A DNA stretch of 64,000 nucleotides from Impatiens glandulifera (taxonomy: Eukaryota > Streptophyta > Magnoliopsida > Ericales > Balsaminaceae): NCBI RefSeq assembly GCF_907164915.1, contig NC_061862.1:81433718-81497717 (forward strand), read 5' to 3'. This document shows, one piece after another, positions 9,660-21,515 of the stretch. The position numbers and the translations under genes are program-made. Each line of letters begins with the position of its first letter. Positions within the stretch are counted from its first letter, which is position 1. The notes under the pieces were generated by a model. The model searched no databases. It was not told where the DNA came from and was given only the letters and a program-made list of their open reading frames with translations.

Positions 9660-12600
9660 TAGACATTCCATTAACGACGTATGGGGTGAACCCGGAATGA
9701 AACCCGGGTTCCGAATTCTCCTTCTCTCCTCTTCAACCCAGCTTGATTTATTAATATAATAATAATCTTATATTTTGATTGGTCCGCAACCGGGAACATG
9801 GTAATTGGTAGCAAAAAGATCCGGATTGACTAAAAGTAAGATATCCGATCATATCAATAGTATAGTTAGTGAACATCTATTCTAACATGTGACTAGCTAG
9901 GTATAGTCATGATATGTCCAAATAATGCAAAATTAAATCATGAGAAGTACATACAATTTGAATCCCAAAATTAATTTACAAATAAAGAAATATCAAATAA
10001 TTTTATTATGTCTCTATTATTATTATTAGTTTTATTTACATTTATAAATAATAGAAAAAAAAGTGAAAAAAATAGGAATCAAATAAAGCATTAGAGAAAC
10101 AAAAGTTCATTAGTTTTATTATTATGTTTTCAATTTGTTTTTTTTTATGAACATTTGAAGTTTGATATCTCATTCTCTAATGATCTAAATCAAATAATTA
10201 TTTTTCCCATTTGTTCATCTATGTGTTGACTATGCATTCATGAATGCTAATATGTTAGTGTAACTAAATGGTTACCGGAAATTATTTACAAGTTTAAATA
10301 AAAGATAAAAACTCCATTAATCCTTATTACATTTTCTTAAATAAGTCTCATAAACCCATGAATTTTCATAAATAGTAAATATAAAATTTGTTATTTAAGA
10401 ATATAATTAGACTTATATGTTTTTATCAACTAATGTATCTGTTTTGATTTTTCGATTGAGATCTACGGAGTTTATTTGTAAATAAAATATCAAAATTTTA
10501 AAAATAGCTTTAATAAATTTTACGAGTAACACTTAAATGGGTTAATACGTTGTTGTTACTCATTTTAAAATATAAAAATAATTATTATTCAAAATAAAAC
10601 TCCTCATATATAATTGACTCAAATTTTCACTCATATAACGGATAACATCACCCCATTTAAATCTTTATAATTTCACTCTCTAAACATATAAATCTAAGAT
10701 ATACCATATCATTTAAATATGTATAACTTTCTTAAATTTAGACTATTGTCTCGAATGAGAAATATGGATACTTTAATCATAATACAATCTGTGATGGTTG
10801 AATTTCATTTATAATTGTGTGTATTTATTTTGTAATTAATCTTGTGATCTGTTGGTTGTTTAGTATATTGGACAACGGAATCTCCATACCCATTACACTG
10901 ACATGAAGATCTAAATCTCCCTATATTGACCAAAGAAATCCCCAAACTCATTATACTCATATGAAGATCTAAATCGTTGTGAGCGCATTACCTGATAGAC
11001 TTTCATTACCATCAACAATATAACATGACTTGTATGCTCATATAAACCAATATTTTTTTCTTTCGACTTCACAATTTAGACCTATCAAATTTATTTATAA
11101 ATAAAATACCAAAATTGAAATAGATATTTGATAAATTTCACCAACACTTTAATCTATAAGAATTTGCTAATATTCCTTTTCAAATTTAAAAAATTGTTTA
11201 TCCTACAATTTGAAATAAACTACTCAACTCATTTATACCCCCATTAGGCTAGTTTCGTCACATATAACTCACTCACTCAAAGTCACACCCACATATATCA
11301 TCATTATTTTTTTTTTTATAACTCACTTAAAGCATCAATTGGGATTTAAACCATGGTTTTGAATGTGAAATATGAACCCTTACAATTGTTAAATTATATT
11401 TGTAATTTTGTTTATGGATATATATTTTGTACATGAGTTTTTTATATTGGCCCATAAGATACCCATATTATAGACACACATTAAAATTTAGCACCCACAT
11501 ATATGATATACCCCTATTATTCTCATTTAACACTCCATTAAGTTTGAAATATAAACATTTTAACCATTAAACTATTTTTATTGTTAAATTATATTTATAA
11601 TTTTATGTATGAATATTTGACTTGCAGGTTTATCCCTATATTAACCCACGAGTTATCCATATCATTAAAACTCACAATAAGATCCAAATCATTGTGAGTG
11701 TGCACTACGTTAATTTTTCATTAACCATTAACAATATATCAGGACTTATATACTCGTGTAATCTAATGTATATATTTTGATGTTTCAATCTAGACTATGA
11801 ATAACACTTCACTTTATGAATATACTAAAACTTCTTTTGAGGTTAAAAAAAATATTTATCACATACCGTGTCAAATTTGCATTCAAAAATGATATATAAC
11901 AATTCAAAATAAGCTCTTGAACTCAAATATACTACCATAACGCCTAAAAGTGGTCGGCATTTAAAAGTGATTTTCGACTCCATAATTTTTGCCCTATAAC
12001 TCACATTCCTCTCAGATCCCGAATGGAATGAGAAATCAAAATGATAGACTAAACTAGAATCTATTTTAATGTCAATTTTATTAGATCACATGACTTAATT
12101 TCCCCTCGAATCTCGTAAAACAAGATAATAAATTGACTTTCTCAGAAGTCATCTCGTCTAAAGTAAGGTGAGAAACCAAAAATATGGTCTAACAAAATTT
12201 TGACTACCTTTGACTTTTTAGAGTTGTCACCAAATTTACTCTTTAAGAAATTGAGAAAAGAAAAATGTTTTGCATTTTTAAACGCAAATAAGAGATTTCA
12301 ATTTGGGTGGTGTTTGGTTATATGTGAGAAAGGGCATCGAAGTTGTGTCTTACATACCAAATTATTGTCTTTACTCTAAATTTTTAGTCATTTTACATAA
12401 AATATTTCTTTTACACTTTACTTATTTTCCAAACCTAGTACATGCATCTAAGTTATGTCATGGTGCGAAAAATATATAGGTAAAATTGAGATAAGATAAG
12501 GCAAAATCTCAATGATACATGAAACATAAAATAAAATGAAAATAAAATAAACTCCAAACAAGGGCTTATGTGATTATTTTATTTTTACTTTGTTGAAAAT
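9660..12600. other. Non-coding AT-rich DNA with diverged ~710-bp duplication
   Basis: No gene is supported. A short imperfect inverted repeat (aacccggaatgaaacccgggtt) lies near 9690. Between about 10430 and 11850 there is an old tandem duplication. For example, the blocks around 10975-11040 and 11687-11752 share 'ttgtgag.g.cactac..ta' and 'catta.ccatcaacaatat', offset by about 710 bp, and the 'cccattacactgacatgaagatctaaatc' type motif recurs near 10900, 10955 and 11670. The spacing and decay suggest satellite-like or element remnants. Confidence 0.45.
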
Positions 12601-12602
12601 AT

Positions 12603-12843
12603 TTGTTTAAATATATATATATGTATGTATACATATGTATGTATACATATGTATGTATGTATACATATGTATGTATGTATACATATGTATGTATGTATAC
12701 ATATGTATGTATGTATGTATACATATGTATGTATGTATACATATGTATGTATGTATACATATGTATGTATACATATGTATGTATGTATACATATGTATGT
12801 ATGTATACATATGTATGTATTTATGTATACATATGTGTATTGT
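12603..12843. repeat. GTAT/ATAC microsatellite, left part
   Basis: About 230 bp built from gtatgtatacatat units with the inner palindrome ATGTATACAT. Open frames reading Tyr/Ile/Met/His repeats on both strands are artefacts of this repeat. The same repeat type resumes at 20770, immediately beyond the copia element, so the element appears to have inserted into one microsatellite. Confidence 0.95.
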
Positions 12844-13714
12844 TGGTTAATTAGATGTTCGCAGCGGAATAATTTATAGATCTAATCTAATCATATGATC
12901 ATGCATAATTGATAAAATCATGATATATAGTTTATAGAAATATACCTTTGATGCGTGAACCGGATTAGATCTGGTAGTAATGAATAGTCGAGAGCCCCAC
13001 GTGTTGCTCATCAACTTGGTCCACACGAGCCCGACTAGATCTCTTTACTTTCGACTGCTAGGAAGAAAAAGACAAAGGGGAAGCAATCCAATTGCTAGAT
13101 TAAAAGATGATTTCTTCCTGTTGGAGTTCTCACCGTAATATAGCAAAAACCGTTTTAAAAGAGGAACACTTCTCTCTCTATTCACTTCAGTTTTCTTGCA
13201 AATAAGTGAATCCTTTTGTATTAAATAAAATTCCATAATTAACCATTAATTATATATTATTTTATTTCACAAATAAATAATATTTCTTATTGTTAATAAT
13301 ATCTAATATGTATTAATTATATATTATTTTATTTCACAATCTTAACTCCATAATTAACCATTAATTATATATTATTTTATTTCACAAATAAATAATATTT
13401 CTTATTATTAATAATATCTAATATGTATTAAATATATATTATTTTATTTCACAAATAAATAATATTTCTTATTATTAATAATATCTAATATGTATTAATA
13501 ATTAACCATCTTTCTCATTTATCTAGTCGGTCAACTCTAAGTGTGTGACCTCATAGGACCCGATTATAATAGTTATAGGTTTAACTCCATTAATCATAGT
13601 TGGCTTCTAGCAAATCACTACGACTCCTAAAATAATCGGATTAAATTATATCTGTTAATTTCTCCTATCCAAGTTTAGTCATTGCACATTAAATTAAAGG
13701 ACACAATTCCTTCA
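12844..13714 (-). repeat. 3' LTR of the copia element
   Basis: About 871 bp. On the plus strand it opens with tggttaattagatgttcgca and closes with ggacacaattccttca, giving TG...CA ends on the minus strand. It contains tandem copies of an AT-rich block (about 13225-13500) with 'ttatttcacaaataaataat'. It is about 55 bp shorter than the partner LTR, consistent with one fewer copy of part of this block. A 63-codon open frame inside (13045-13236) is not a gene. Confidence 0.92.
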
Positions 13715-13881
13715 ATCTCCCACTTGTCCTTAAACAAGTGTGCAATATAATATACATTTGTCTCTTAATGTCTTATTTGATGATATGGTAACATTCATAC
13801 CTTTCTATCAAATATGTTTCTTGAACTCTGAGTTTGAACTGTCAATTAAACGGATGATTCATATTAATCCATCCGAGCATG

Positions 13882-14101
13882 CAGGGGCGGAGCCAGAATT
13901 TGAAACCTACCCGGGCTAATTTTTTATTAAAAAAAATCTATCCGGGCTAGTTTTATAGTTTGCTGTCACCAATGTCTTTTAGTGACGGGAAATAATCAAC
14001 AGCGACGGTAATTTACCGTCGGTATTGATAAAAATACATATAGGTTGTTTAAAGCTACCCGGGCTACAGCCCGGGCCGACTTGTACTTGGCTCCGCCCCT
14101 G
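13882..14101. mobile_element. hAT-type MITE, 220 bp
   Basis: The perfect 14-bp terminal inverted repeat CAGGGGCGGAGCCA is present at both ends and is flanked by a perfect 8-bp target duplication, CGAGCATG (13874-13881 and 14102-14109). A second inverted block inside the ends contains ACCCGGGCT. Eight-bp duplications are diagnostic of the hAT superfamily. There is no coding capacity. It is inserted in the 3' non-coding internal part of the copia element, so it moved after that element landed or travelled with it. Confidence 0.95.
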
Positions 14102-14773
14102 CGAGCATGGCCATGCATTTTCAGTTCTCGCTTTTCAAGTGGCCGAGACACCATTCCTGTTCAATGTATCACAGTATACATGAAGTAGGAGGACTTCTCC
14201 ATTCTTGTATGACTATGGCTCCCACTCAATTTTTAGCAATCCCAACTACTGCCTTTATAACTCCCTTTTACGGAAAGCGTTTAACAGTGTCAAAGAAATA
14301 CCAATCATCAAGTGAGGCCACAACATACTCATGTCTGAGAAATCTACTAAACATGGTTTAACTTAAAACTCTACAATCTCTTTTGGAGAGTCTTAAGGTG
14401 GGTCAGTCTTACATGTATCATCCATACACATATATGTAATTGACTAGACATCTCCATGTCCTTATATCCCATGAAACCTGACGCTATCAGTTAGCTTACA
14501 ATATAGTAACTTATAAAATCATCTATGTCCATTTGATGATTTCAAACTATAAACTTTTAATAATTCAAAACTTCATTTCACTTAATGGGGTTTCATTCAC
14601 TAGAATACTTAAGGTGATCCCATTTGTTAATAATGAATTATTTGGACATATTATTCAATATCGATAAAAACAATATAAATAAGGATGAAATATCATATAT
14701 CATAAAATCATCAAGTCAAACATAAAACTGGTGTCTAACACTCATAAATACATAATGTAATACAAAAGAAAAC
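14102..14773 (-). other. Copia 3' internal non-coding region
   Basis: Sequence between the end of RNase H and the 3' LTR; with 13715-13881 it forms the long 3' untranslated internal part of the element. No domain is recognised. An open frame at 14107-14361 on the plus strand is antisense and begins only after the MITE junction, so it is not called. Confidence 0.6.
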
Positions 14774-17700
14774 TCAAAGCCATTCTCCAATGTGCTTGAG
14801 ACCCTTAGCCCTAGTGTGACTCTCATGCTTGGGCCTAAGCATAGGTTTGGTTAATGGATCTGCAATGTTGTCATCAGTATGCACCTTGCACATCCTAATA
14901 TCACCCATAGTGATGATGTGTCGAATAAGGTGATACTTTCTCATAACGTGTCTGGATTTGGAGCTCGAACTCGGTTCCTTTGCCTGAGTTATGACACCAT
15001 TGTTGTCACAATAGATGTCGATAGGCATTGAAATGCTAGGAACAACACTGAGTTCATCTAGGAACTTCCTCATCCAAACGGCCTCCTTTGCTACTTCACT
15101 AGCAGCAATGTACTCAGCCTCTGTTGTAGAATCTGCTATAGTACCTTGCTTGGAGCTCTTCCAGCTCACAGCTCCTCCGTTAAGGATAAAGACATAACCC
15201 GATTGAGACTCAAAGCCATCTCGGTCAGTCTGAAAGCTTGCATCAGTATAGCCTTGTACGATCAATTTTTCATCTCCCCCATATACTAAGAAATCATCCT
15301 TTGTTCTTCTTAAGTACTTCAGGATATTCTTAGCTGCACTCCAGTGTGCTTCTCCAGGACTTGATTGATATCTGCTACACATGCTCAAAGCATATGCAAC
15401 ATCTGGACGTGTACATACCATGGCATACATGATAGATCCTATAGCAGAAGCATATGGGATCTTGTTCATTTTCTCAAGCTCAACAGGTGTTTTAGGACAC
15501 TGCGTCTTGATGAGATATACACCTTGTTGAATGGGTGAAAATCCCTTCTTGGAATCTTGCATCTTGAATCTATTAAGAATATTATCAATATAAGTTTCTT
15601 TACTTAATCCAAGAAGCCTCTTAGATCTATCTCTATAGATCTTAATTCCAAGTATGTACTCGGCCTTTCCTAAGTCTTTCATTGAGAAACATTTCTTCAG
15701 TCATTCTTTTACAGACTCTAGCATCGGAATGTCATTCCCAATAAGTAGTATGTCATCCACATACAAGACTAAGAAGGCTGCCTTACTCCCACTAAACTTC
15801 TTGTAAACACAAGGATCCTCTTCGCATCTAATGAATTCAAACTCTTTGATCTTTTCATCAAATCGAAAGTTCCAACTCCTGGATGCTTTCTTAAGTCCAT
15901 AAATGGATTTCTTAAGCTTGCATAGCTTCCCAGCATGATTTGGATCTTCAAAACCTTTAGGTTGTGTCATGTACACATCCTCTTCCAAAAAACCATTTAG
16001 AAAAGCGGTTTTGACATCCATTTGCCATATCTCATAGTCATAATATGCAGCAATAGCTAGGATTATCCTAATGGATCTAATCATGACAACTGGTGAAAAT
16101 GTCTCGTCATAGTCTATACCATGAATTTGTCTAAAACCTTTGGCAACTAGTCTTGCCTTGTAAACAGATGCATTTCCATCCTTGTCATTTTTGAGTTTGA
16201 AAATCTATTTGCTAACTATGGGTTTTACCCCATCTGGAAAATCTATCAAGTCCCATACTTGATTTTCAAACATCGAATCCATTTCAGACCTCATGGAGTC
16301 AAGTCATTTATTGGAGTCTAGACCCGTCACTGCTTTCTTATAGGTCAAAGGCTCACTATGTTCTAGCATAAGAACATCAAGGCTTACATTTAAGATGAAA
16401 TCATCATAACGTCTTGGTTGTACCCTTGGCCTTTCCGATCTACGAGTGGGTTCAACTTGTTCAACAACTAAATCCGGAACATGATCTACAACTGTTTGTA
16501 GATCCTCTTGTTCTAGTTCTTGGATGTTCTGAGGCCCCGAGCCTTCAAAAGTAATCATCTCTGCATCGACATCATCCATGTCATTTTGTTGTTGAGTTTG
16601 TTGCTCTTCATCATCTTGAACTGTTTCAAGATGAATATTTCTCCCACTTGACTTGTTGGAAAGGAACTCTCTTTCCAAAAAGACACTATCCCTTGCAACA
16701 AATATCTTTTGCTGAGTTGGATTGTAGAAGTAATATCCAAAACTTCCTTTTGGATACCCTATAAAAAAACATTTATCTGATTTTGGGGCAAACTTCCCTG
16801 TTTGTAAATGCTTTACATAAGCTTCACATCCCCATATTTTCAGAAAAGACAACTTTGGAACCTTTCCAGTCCATATCTCATATGGAGTTTTGTTTACATT
16901 TTTGACGGAGTCCTATTTAGTGTAAGTACAACGGTAGTGTGGACATATCCCCAAAAGAATACCGGAAGATTAACAAAACTCATCATTGATCGGACTATGT
17001 CTAACAAAGTCCTGTTTATCCTTTCAGACACACCATTTAGCTGAGGTGTTCCTGGGGTAGACAACTGTGTGACTATCCCACAGTTTTTCAAATGATGATC
17101 AAATTCGTGGCTCAAGTACTCACCACCACGATCAGATCGAAGTGCTTTTATTTTCTTGCCACTTTGAGTCTCTACTTCGTTTTGAAATTCCTTGAACTTT
17201 TCAAAGGACTCTAATTTATGTGACATAAGGTAAATATACTCATATCTACTCATGTCATCAGTAAATGTGATGAAGTATCTATAGCCACCTCTAGCTTCAG
17301 TGCTCATTGGACCACATACATCAGTGTGTATTACGCCCAGTAATTCAGTAGCCCTTTCAAACGTTCCTTTGAAAGGTGACCTTGTCATCTTGCCCACCAG
17401 ACATGATTCACATGTATCAATGGATTCAAAATCCTTGTCTTTTAAAAGCCCATCTCTGTGGATCTTCTTCATGTGATTCGCACTATTGTGACCCAATCGA
17501 CAATGCCATAGGTAGGCCTCACTCAAAATATTTAATTTTTGTCTTTTGTTATTTATGTTATACAATTCTGATTTGAGATCCAATACAAAGAGTCCATTAC
17601 TCATTGGAGCAGTCGCATAGAAAATATCATTCTTAAAAATAGAAATATTTCCATTTTTAATGCTAAATTCAAAACCTTCAGAATGTAATACAGCAACCGA

Positions 17701-18816
17701 AACAAGGTTCTTAGTAATGCAAGGAACATAATAACAATTATTCAGTTCTAATATTAAATCAGAAGGTAAAGATAGACTTAAATCTCCTACGGTAAGTGCA
17801 GCAACACTTGCTCCATTTCCAACGCACAGGTCTATCTCTCCTTTCTTCACTTGTCTTTTATTTCTAAGTCCCTGCACATATGAAATAATGTGAGCACCAC
17901 ATGCAGTATCTAATACCCAAGTAGGACCATTATTTAATGTGAGAACATCGGTTGTCATAATCTGAATAATATAAATACCTGAAGTGGAACTCACAGTCCC
18001 GTTCTTCTTGTCTTCTAGGTACTTGGGACAATTTCTTTTCCAGTGTCCCTTGGCCTTGTAGTAAAAACAATCATGATCAGCAGCCATCTTTGGCTTCTCA
18101 CCACCCTTGGGTTTGGCAACTTGCTTGCCTTTCCCTTGGTTATTGTTCTTTTTCTTAGCCACCTTCTTAAACCCCTTCCCATTGTTGACATTTAGAACTT
18201 ACTTCTTCTTGTCATCGATAATATTGTCTTCAGCATTTTTAAGCATGTTATAGAGCTCATTCAGATCATGCTTTAGACCATTCATATGGTATTGCATTCT
18301 AAATGGTGCAAAACCATCATGTAAGGATCTAAGAACAATATCAGTGGCCAACTCTTGGTCATATGGGGTCCCCAGATTTTCCATCCTCTTGAAAAGCCCA
18401 GTTAGGCTAATCACACGAGGACTCACTGGTTTTCCCTTCACAAGCTTGTTATCAAGTATAGCCTTGTGAGTCTCATATCGCTCTATCCTTGCCTGATCCT
18501 GAAACATCGTTTTCAGTTCAGTTATGATAGTATAAGCATCAAAATGCAAAAACCTATTTTTCAATTCAGGCTCCATTGCAGCTAACATGAGGCAAGTAAC
18601 AGGTAATGCTTCAGTTTTCACCCGAGTTGATGTTGCCTTCTCCTCATCTGATGAGGTTCCGGTCACAGTAGGAACAGGGGTAGTTAGGACGTCCTCACGT
18701 CCCTCAGACCTGAGAATAATTCTCAGATTCCTTTCCCAATCAAAGAAGTTCGTTTCATTGAGCTTGTTTTTCTCAACAATTGAGCGTAGAGAGAATTTCA
18801 AATTATCGTTCGACAT
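14774..18816 (-). pseudogene. Copia gag-pol polyprotein, broken
   Basis: Gag begins at 18816. A zinc knuckle follows near 18070 as CFYYKAKGHWKRNC, with Tyr replacing the second Cys. The protease motif is WVLDTACGAHI, where DTG or DSG is usual. Integrase has the HHCC region (HCRLGH ... CESC) and the DDE triad in HTDVCGP, RSDRGGEY and NGVSERINRT. RT carries the YVDD active site (VLYVDDILL, about 15750), then RNase H with DASF, STTEAEY and YCDN blocks. Lesions: TAA at 18199-18201, a frameshift near 16894, TGA at 16304-16306, TAG at 16205-16207 and TGA at 15701-15703. The last three stand where copia proteins carry Trp. It cannot make a full polyprotein. Confidence 0.92.
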
Positions 18817-19836
18817 ATTCTACAGAATATAAATGACATATAAATCAGTTTATGTTTTGAAATTTGCAAAATACTTATAATTGAACAATTTAAAATAAGT
18901 GAATGCACATTTTATTCAAGTTTTTATAGACCCTTATGAATAAAATGATTCTAAGATCCCATTACAGACAATCCCCAACGTACTTTTGCACTGCCTTAGG
19001 TCTTGTGTGTTCAAGGTAAGTAACAATTACTAATTATAACTTCTTATAATTCTTGGTTGATGATCCACATTCAATGTAGGATTCATCCCCATGCCTCAAG
19101 ATCCAAAAATTTGCCTTTTGGTCTCTTGTTGGGTACAACCGTATCAAGGTTTATGAATCCCCGTATAGATTCATACTCAGGAGCCTAAGGTTGAGGAAAG
19201 ACACCCTCGCTTTTGCGAAACCTATCCAACCAAAACTATAAACTTCACGGGTCATGACACGGAAAGGCATTGCCCCAATTTTCTTTAGGAACTTAAGTTT
19301 TGATTGTCTTTTATTTATTAGTGAAAATTATTATAAATAAAAACAATGCAATGAAAATTGTGATCCTAGTATGGCCCCTAAGATGCAAAAAAAATATATA
19401 AACAACTAAACTTCTTTAGTCTCCATGCTTGCACCCTTCATGGATCTCCATCCTTGAACTTCATGGTTCTTATTTGTATTACATAATTATTTATAATAAT
19501 CTAATTATCAAAATAAATTACAAAATACATAACGATACGTAGATCGTGTTATAAGAAAACATAACGATGCTCATATCGTATTTCTGGGCCATACTAGAAA
19601 AATATTAATATTTAATAAGTGGGATTTCCTAACTTTTAGAAAACAAATATATCATATTTATTTGATCCAAATATTTATATAATCCAATTAAAATAAATAT
19701 TTCTTTTATTTTCTTAAAGATAGTTTTACATCTTAATCTATGTAAAATTATATCATCGATATAGATCCGCATCAAAATTAACAGTAAATTTATTGATCCT
19801 TTCAATATATGCAACCTTGCGCTCTGATACCACTCT
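18817..19836 (-). other. Copia 5' leader and primer-binding site
   Basis: About 1 kb of untranslated leader between the 5' LTR and the gag ATG. The PBS complement gctctgatacca lies at about 19822-19833, four bases inside the LTR. Such a long leader is common for copia elements with initiator-Met priming. No gene is supported here. Confidence 0.75.
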
Positions 19837-20762
19837 TGGTTAATTAGATGTTCGCAGCGGAATAATTTATAGATCTAATCTAAACATCTAATCATATGAG
19901 CATGCATAATTGATAGAATCATGATATATAGTTTATAGAAATATACCTTTGATGCGTGAACCAGATCAGATCTGGTAGTAATGAATAGTCGAGAGCCCCA
20001 CGTGTTGTTCCTCTACTTGGTCCACACGAGCCCGACTAGATCTTTTTACTTTCGACTGCTAGGACGAAAAAGACAAAGGGAAGCAATCCAATTGCTAGAT
20101 TAAAAGATGATTTCTTTCTCTTGGAGTTCTCACCGTAATATAGCAAAAGCCGTTTTAAAAGAGGAACAATTCTCTCTCTATTCACTTCAGTTTTCTTGCA
20201 AATAAGTGAATCCTTTTGTATTAAATAAAATTAAATAATTAACCATTAATTATATATTATTTTATTTCACAAATAAATAATATTTCTTATTATTAATAAT
20301 ATCTAATATGTATTAATTATATATTATTTTATTTCACAATCTTAACTCCATAATTAACCATTAATTATATATTATTTTATTTCACAATCTTAACTCCATA
20401 ATTAACCATTAATTATATATTATTTTATTTCACAAATAAATAATATTTCTTATTATTAATAATATCTAATATGTATTAATTATATATTATTTTATTTCAC
20501 AAATAAATAATATTTCTTATTATTAATAATATCTAATATGTATTAATAATTAACCATCTTTCTCGTTTATCTAGTCGGTCAACTATAAGTATGTGACCTC
20601 ATAGGACCCGATTATAATAGTTACAGGTTTAACCCCATTAATCGTATTTGGCTTCTAGCAAAGCAGTATGACTCCTAAAATAATCGGATTAAATTATATC
20701 TGTTAATTTGTCCTATCCAAGTTTAGTCATTGCACATTAAATTAAAGGACACAATTTCTTCA
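19837..20762 (-). repeat. 5' LTR of the copia element
   Basis: About 926 bp, matching 12844-13714 over its full length with scattered substitutions (for example ccggattagatct against ccagatcagatct). The AT-rich internal repeat block (about 20220-20560) holds an extra copy of the 'cttaactccataattaacc' unit, explaining the length difference. Confidence 0.92.
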
Positions 20763-20769
20763 TATTATT

Positions 20770-21036
20770 AGTATGTATGTATACATATGTTTGTATGTAT
20801 ACATATGTATGTATGTATACATATGTATGTATAACATATGTATGTATACACACATACATATGTATATATACACACATATGTATGTATGTGTACACACATA
20901 TGTATGTATGTGTACACACATATGTATGTATGTGTACACACATATGTATGTATGTGTACACACATATGTATGTATGTGTACACACATATGTATGTATACA
21001 CACATATGTATAAACACATATGTATATATATATATG
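20770..21036. repeat. GTAT/ATAC microsatellite, right part
   Basis: Continuation of the microsatellite type seen at 12603-12843. It evolves into gtgtacacacatatgtatgtat units and ends in a (TA)n run. A third block of the same kind lies at about 21236-21315. Overlapping open frames on both strands are artefacts. Confidence 0.95.
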
Positions 21037-21515
21037 TCAAAACGATGTCGTTTTATCGTCTTCTTTGTGAATTCTAGCAACTCACGATAATTTCCGGCGA
21101 TCTTCCAAAAGCTCTAGCTTCTTCATCTCTTGATCTTATCTTTCCATTTTTCTTTCTACTTGTTCGCATTATCCTCGCCTACAATAGTCCTGTGCCTATT
21201 AACCTTATCTTCTCCTAGAACTAGGGTGCCTTATATACACATATGTATGTATATACACATATGTATGTATATACACATATGTATGTATACATATGTATAT
21301 ATATATATATATATATCAAAACGATGTCGTTTTATCGTCTTCTTTATGAATTCTAGCAACTCACGATAATTTTCGGCGATCTTCCAAAAGCTCTAGCTTC
21401 TTCATCTCTTGATCTTATCTTTCCATTTTTCTTTCTACTTGTTCGCCTTATCCTCTCCTACAATAGCCCTGTGCCTATTAACCTTATCTTCTCCTAGAAC
21501 TAGGGTTCCACGAAT
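21037..21515. repeat. Duplicated ~195-bp segment separated by microsatellite
   Basis: The block beginning tcaaaacgatgtcgttttat and ending ctcctagaactagggt occurs at 21037-21229 and 21316-21508, offset 279 bp and nearly identical. The copies are separated by a gtatgtatatacacat microsatellite. The AAAACGATGTCGTTTT palindrome resembles those in plant LTR-element promoters, so this may be the edge of an LTR. No protein is evident. Confidence 0.85.

Larger units (their letters stand above)
12844..20762 (-). mobile_element. Ty1/copia LTR retrotransposon, complete but degenerate
   Basis: About 7.9 kb, transcribed on the minus strand. The 5' LTR is 19837-20762 and the 3' LTR 12844-13714. Just inside the 5' LTR is the primer-binding site TGGTATCAGAGC (complement at about 19822-19833), matching initiator tRNA-Met. 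A purine-rich tract complementary to 'atctcccacttgtcc' lies inside the 3' LTR. The domain order gag, protease, integrase, RT, RNase H is that of copia. Flanking 5-mers do not match cleanly (attgt and tatta), perhaps because the site is a microsatellite. The coding region has four nonsense codons and a frameshift, so it is non-autonomous. A hAT MITE is inserted at 13882-14101. Confidence 0.93.

Noticed and set aside
12603..12879. Several overlapping open frames of Tyr/Met/His/Ile repeats on both strands
   Set aside because: They are translations of a GTAT/ATAC microsatellite; the same applies to the frames at 20737-21090.
13045..13236. 63-codon minus-strand frame
   Set aside because: It lies inside a copia LTR and is absent as an open frame in the partner LTR.
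14107..14361. 84-codon plus-strand frame
   Set aside because: It is antisense to the copia element and its start lies within the MITE target duplication; no domain.
12839..20767. A 5-bp target-site duplication for the copia element
   Set aside because: Flanks attgt and tatta do not match; the microsatellite context may have erased it, so none is claimed.
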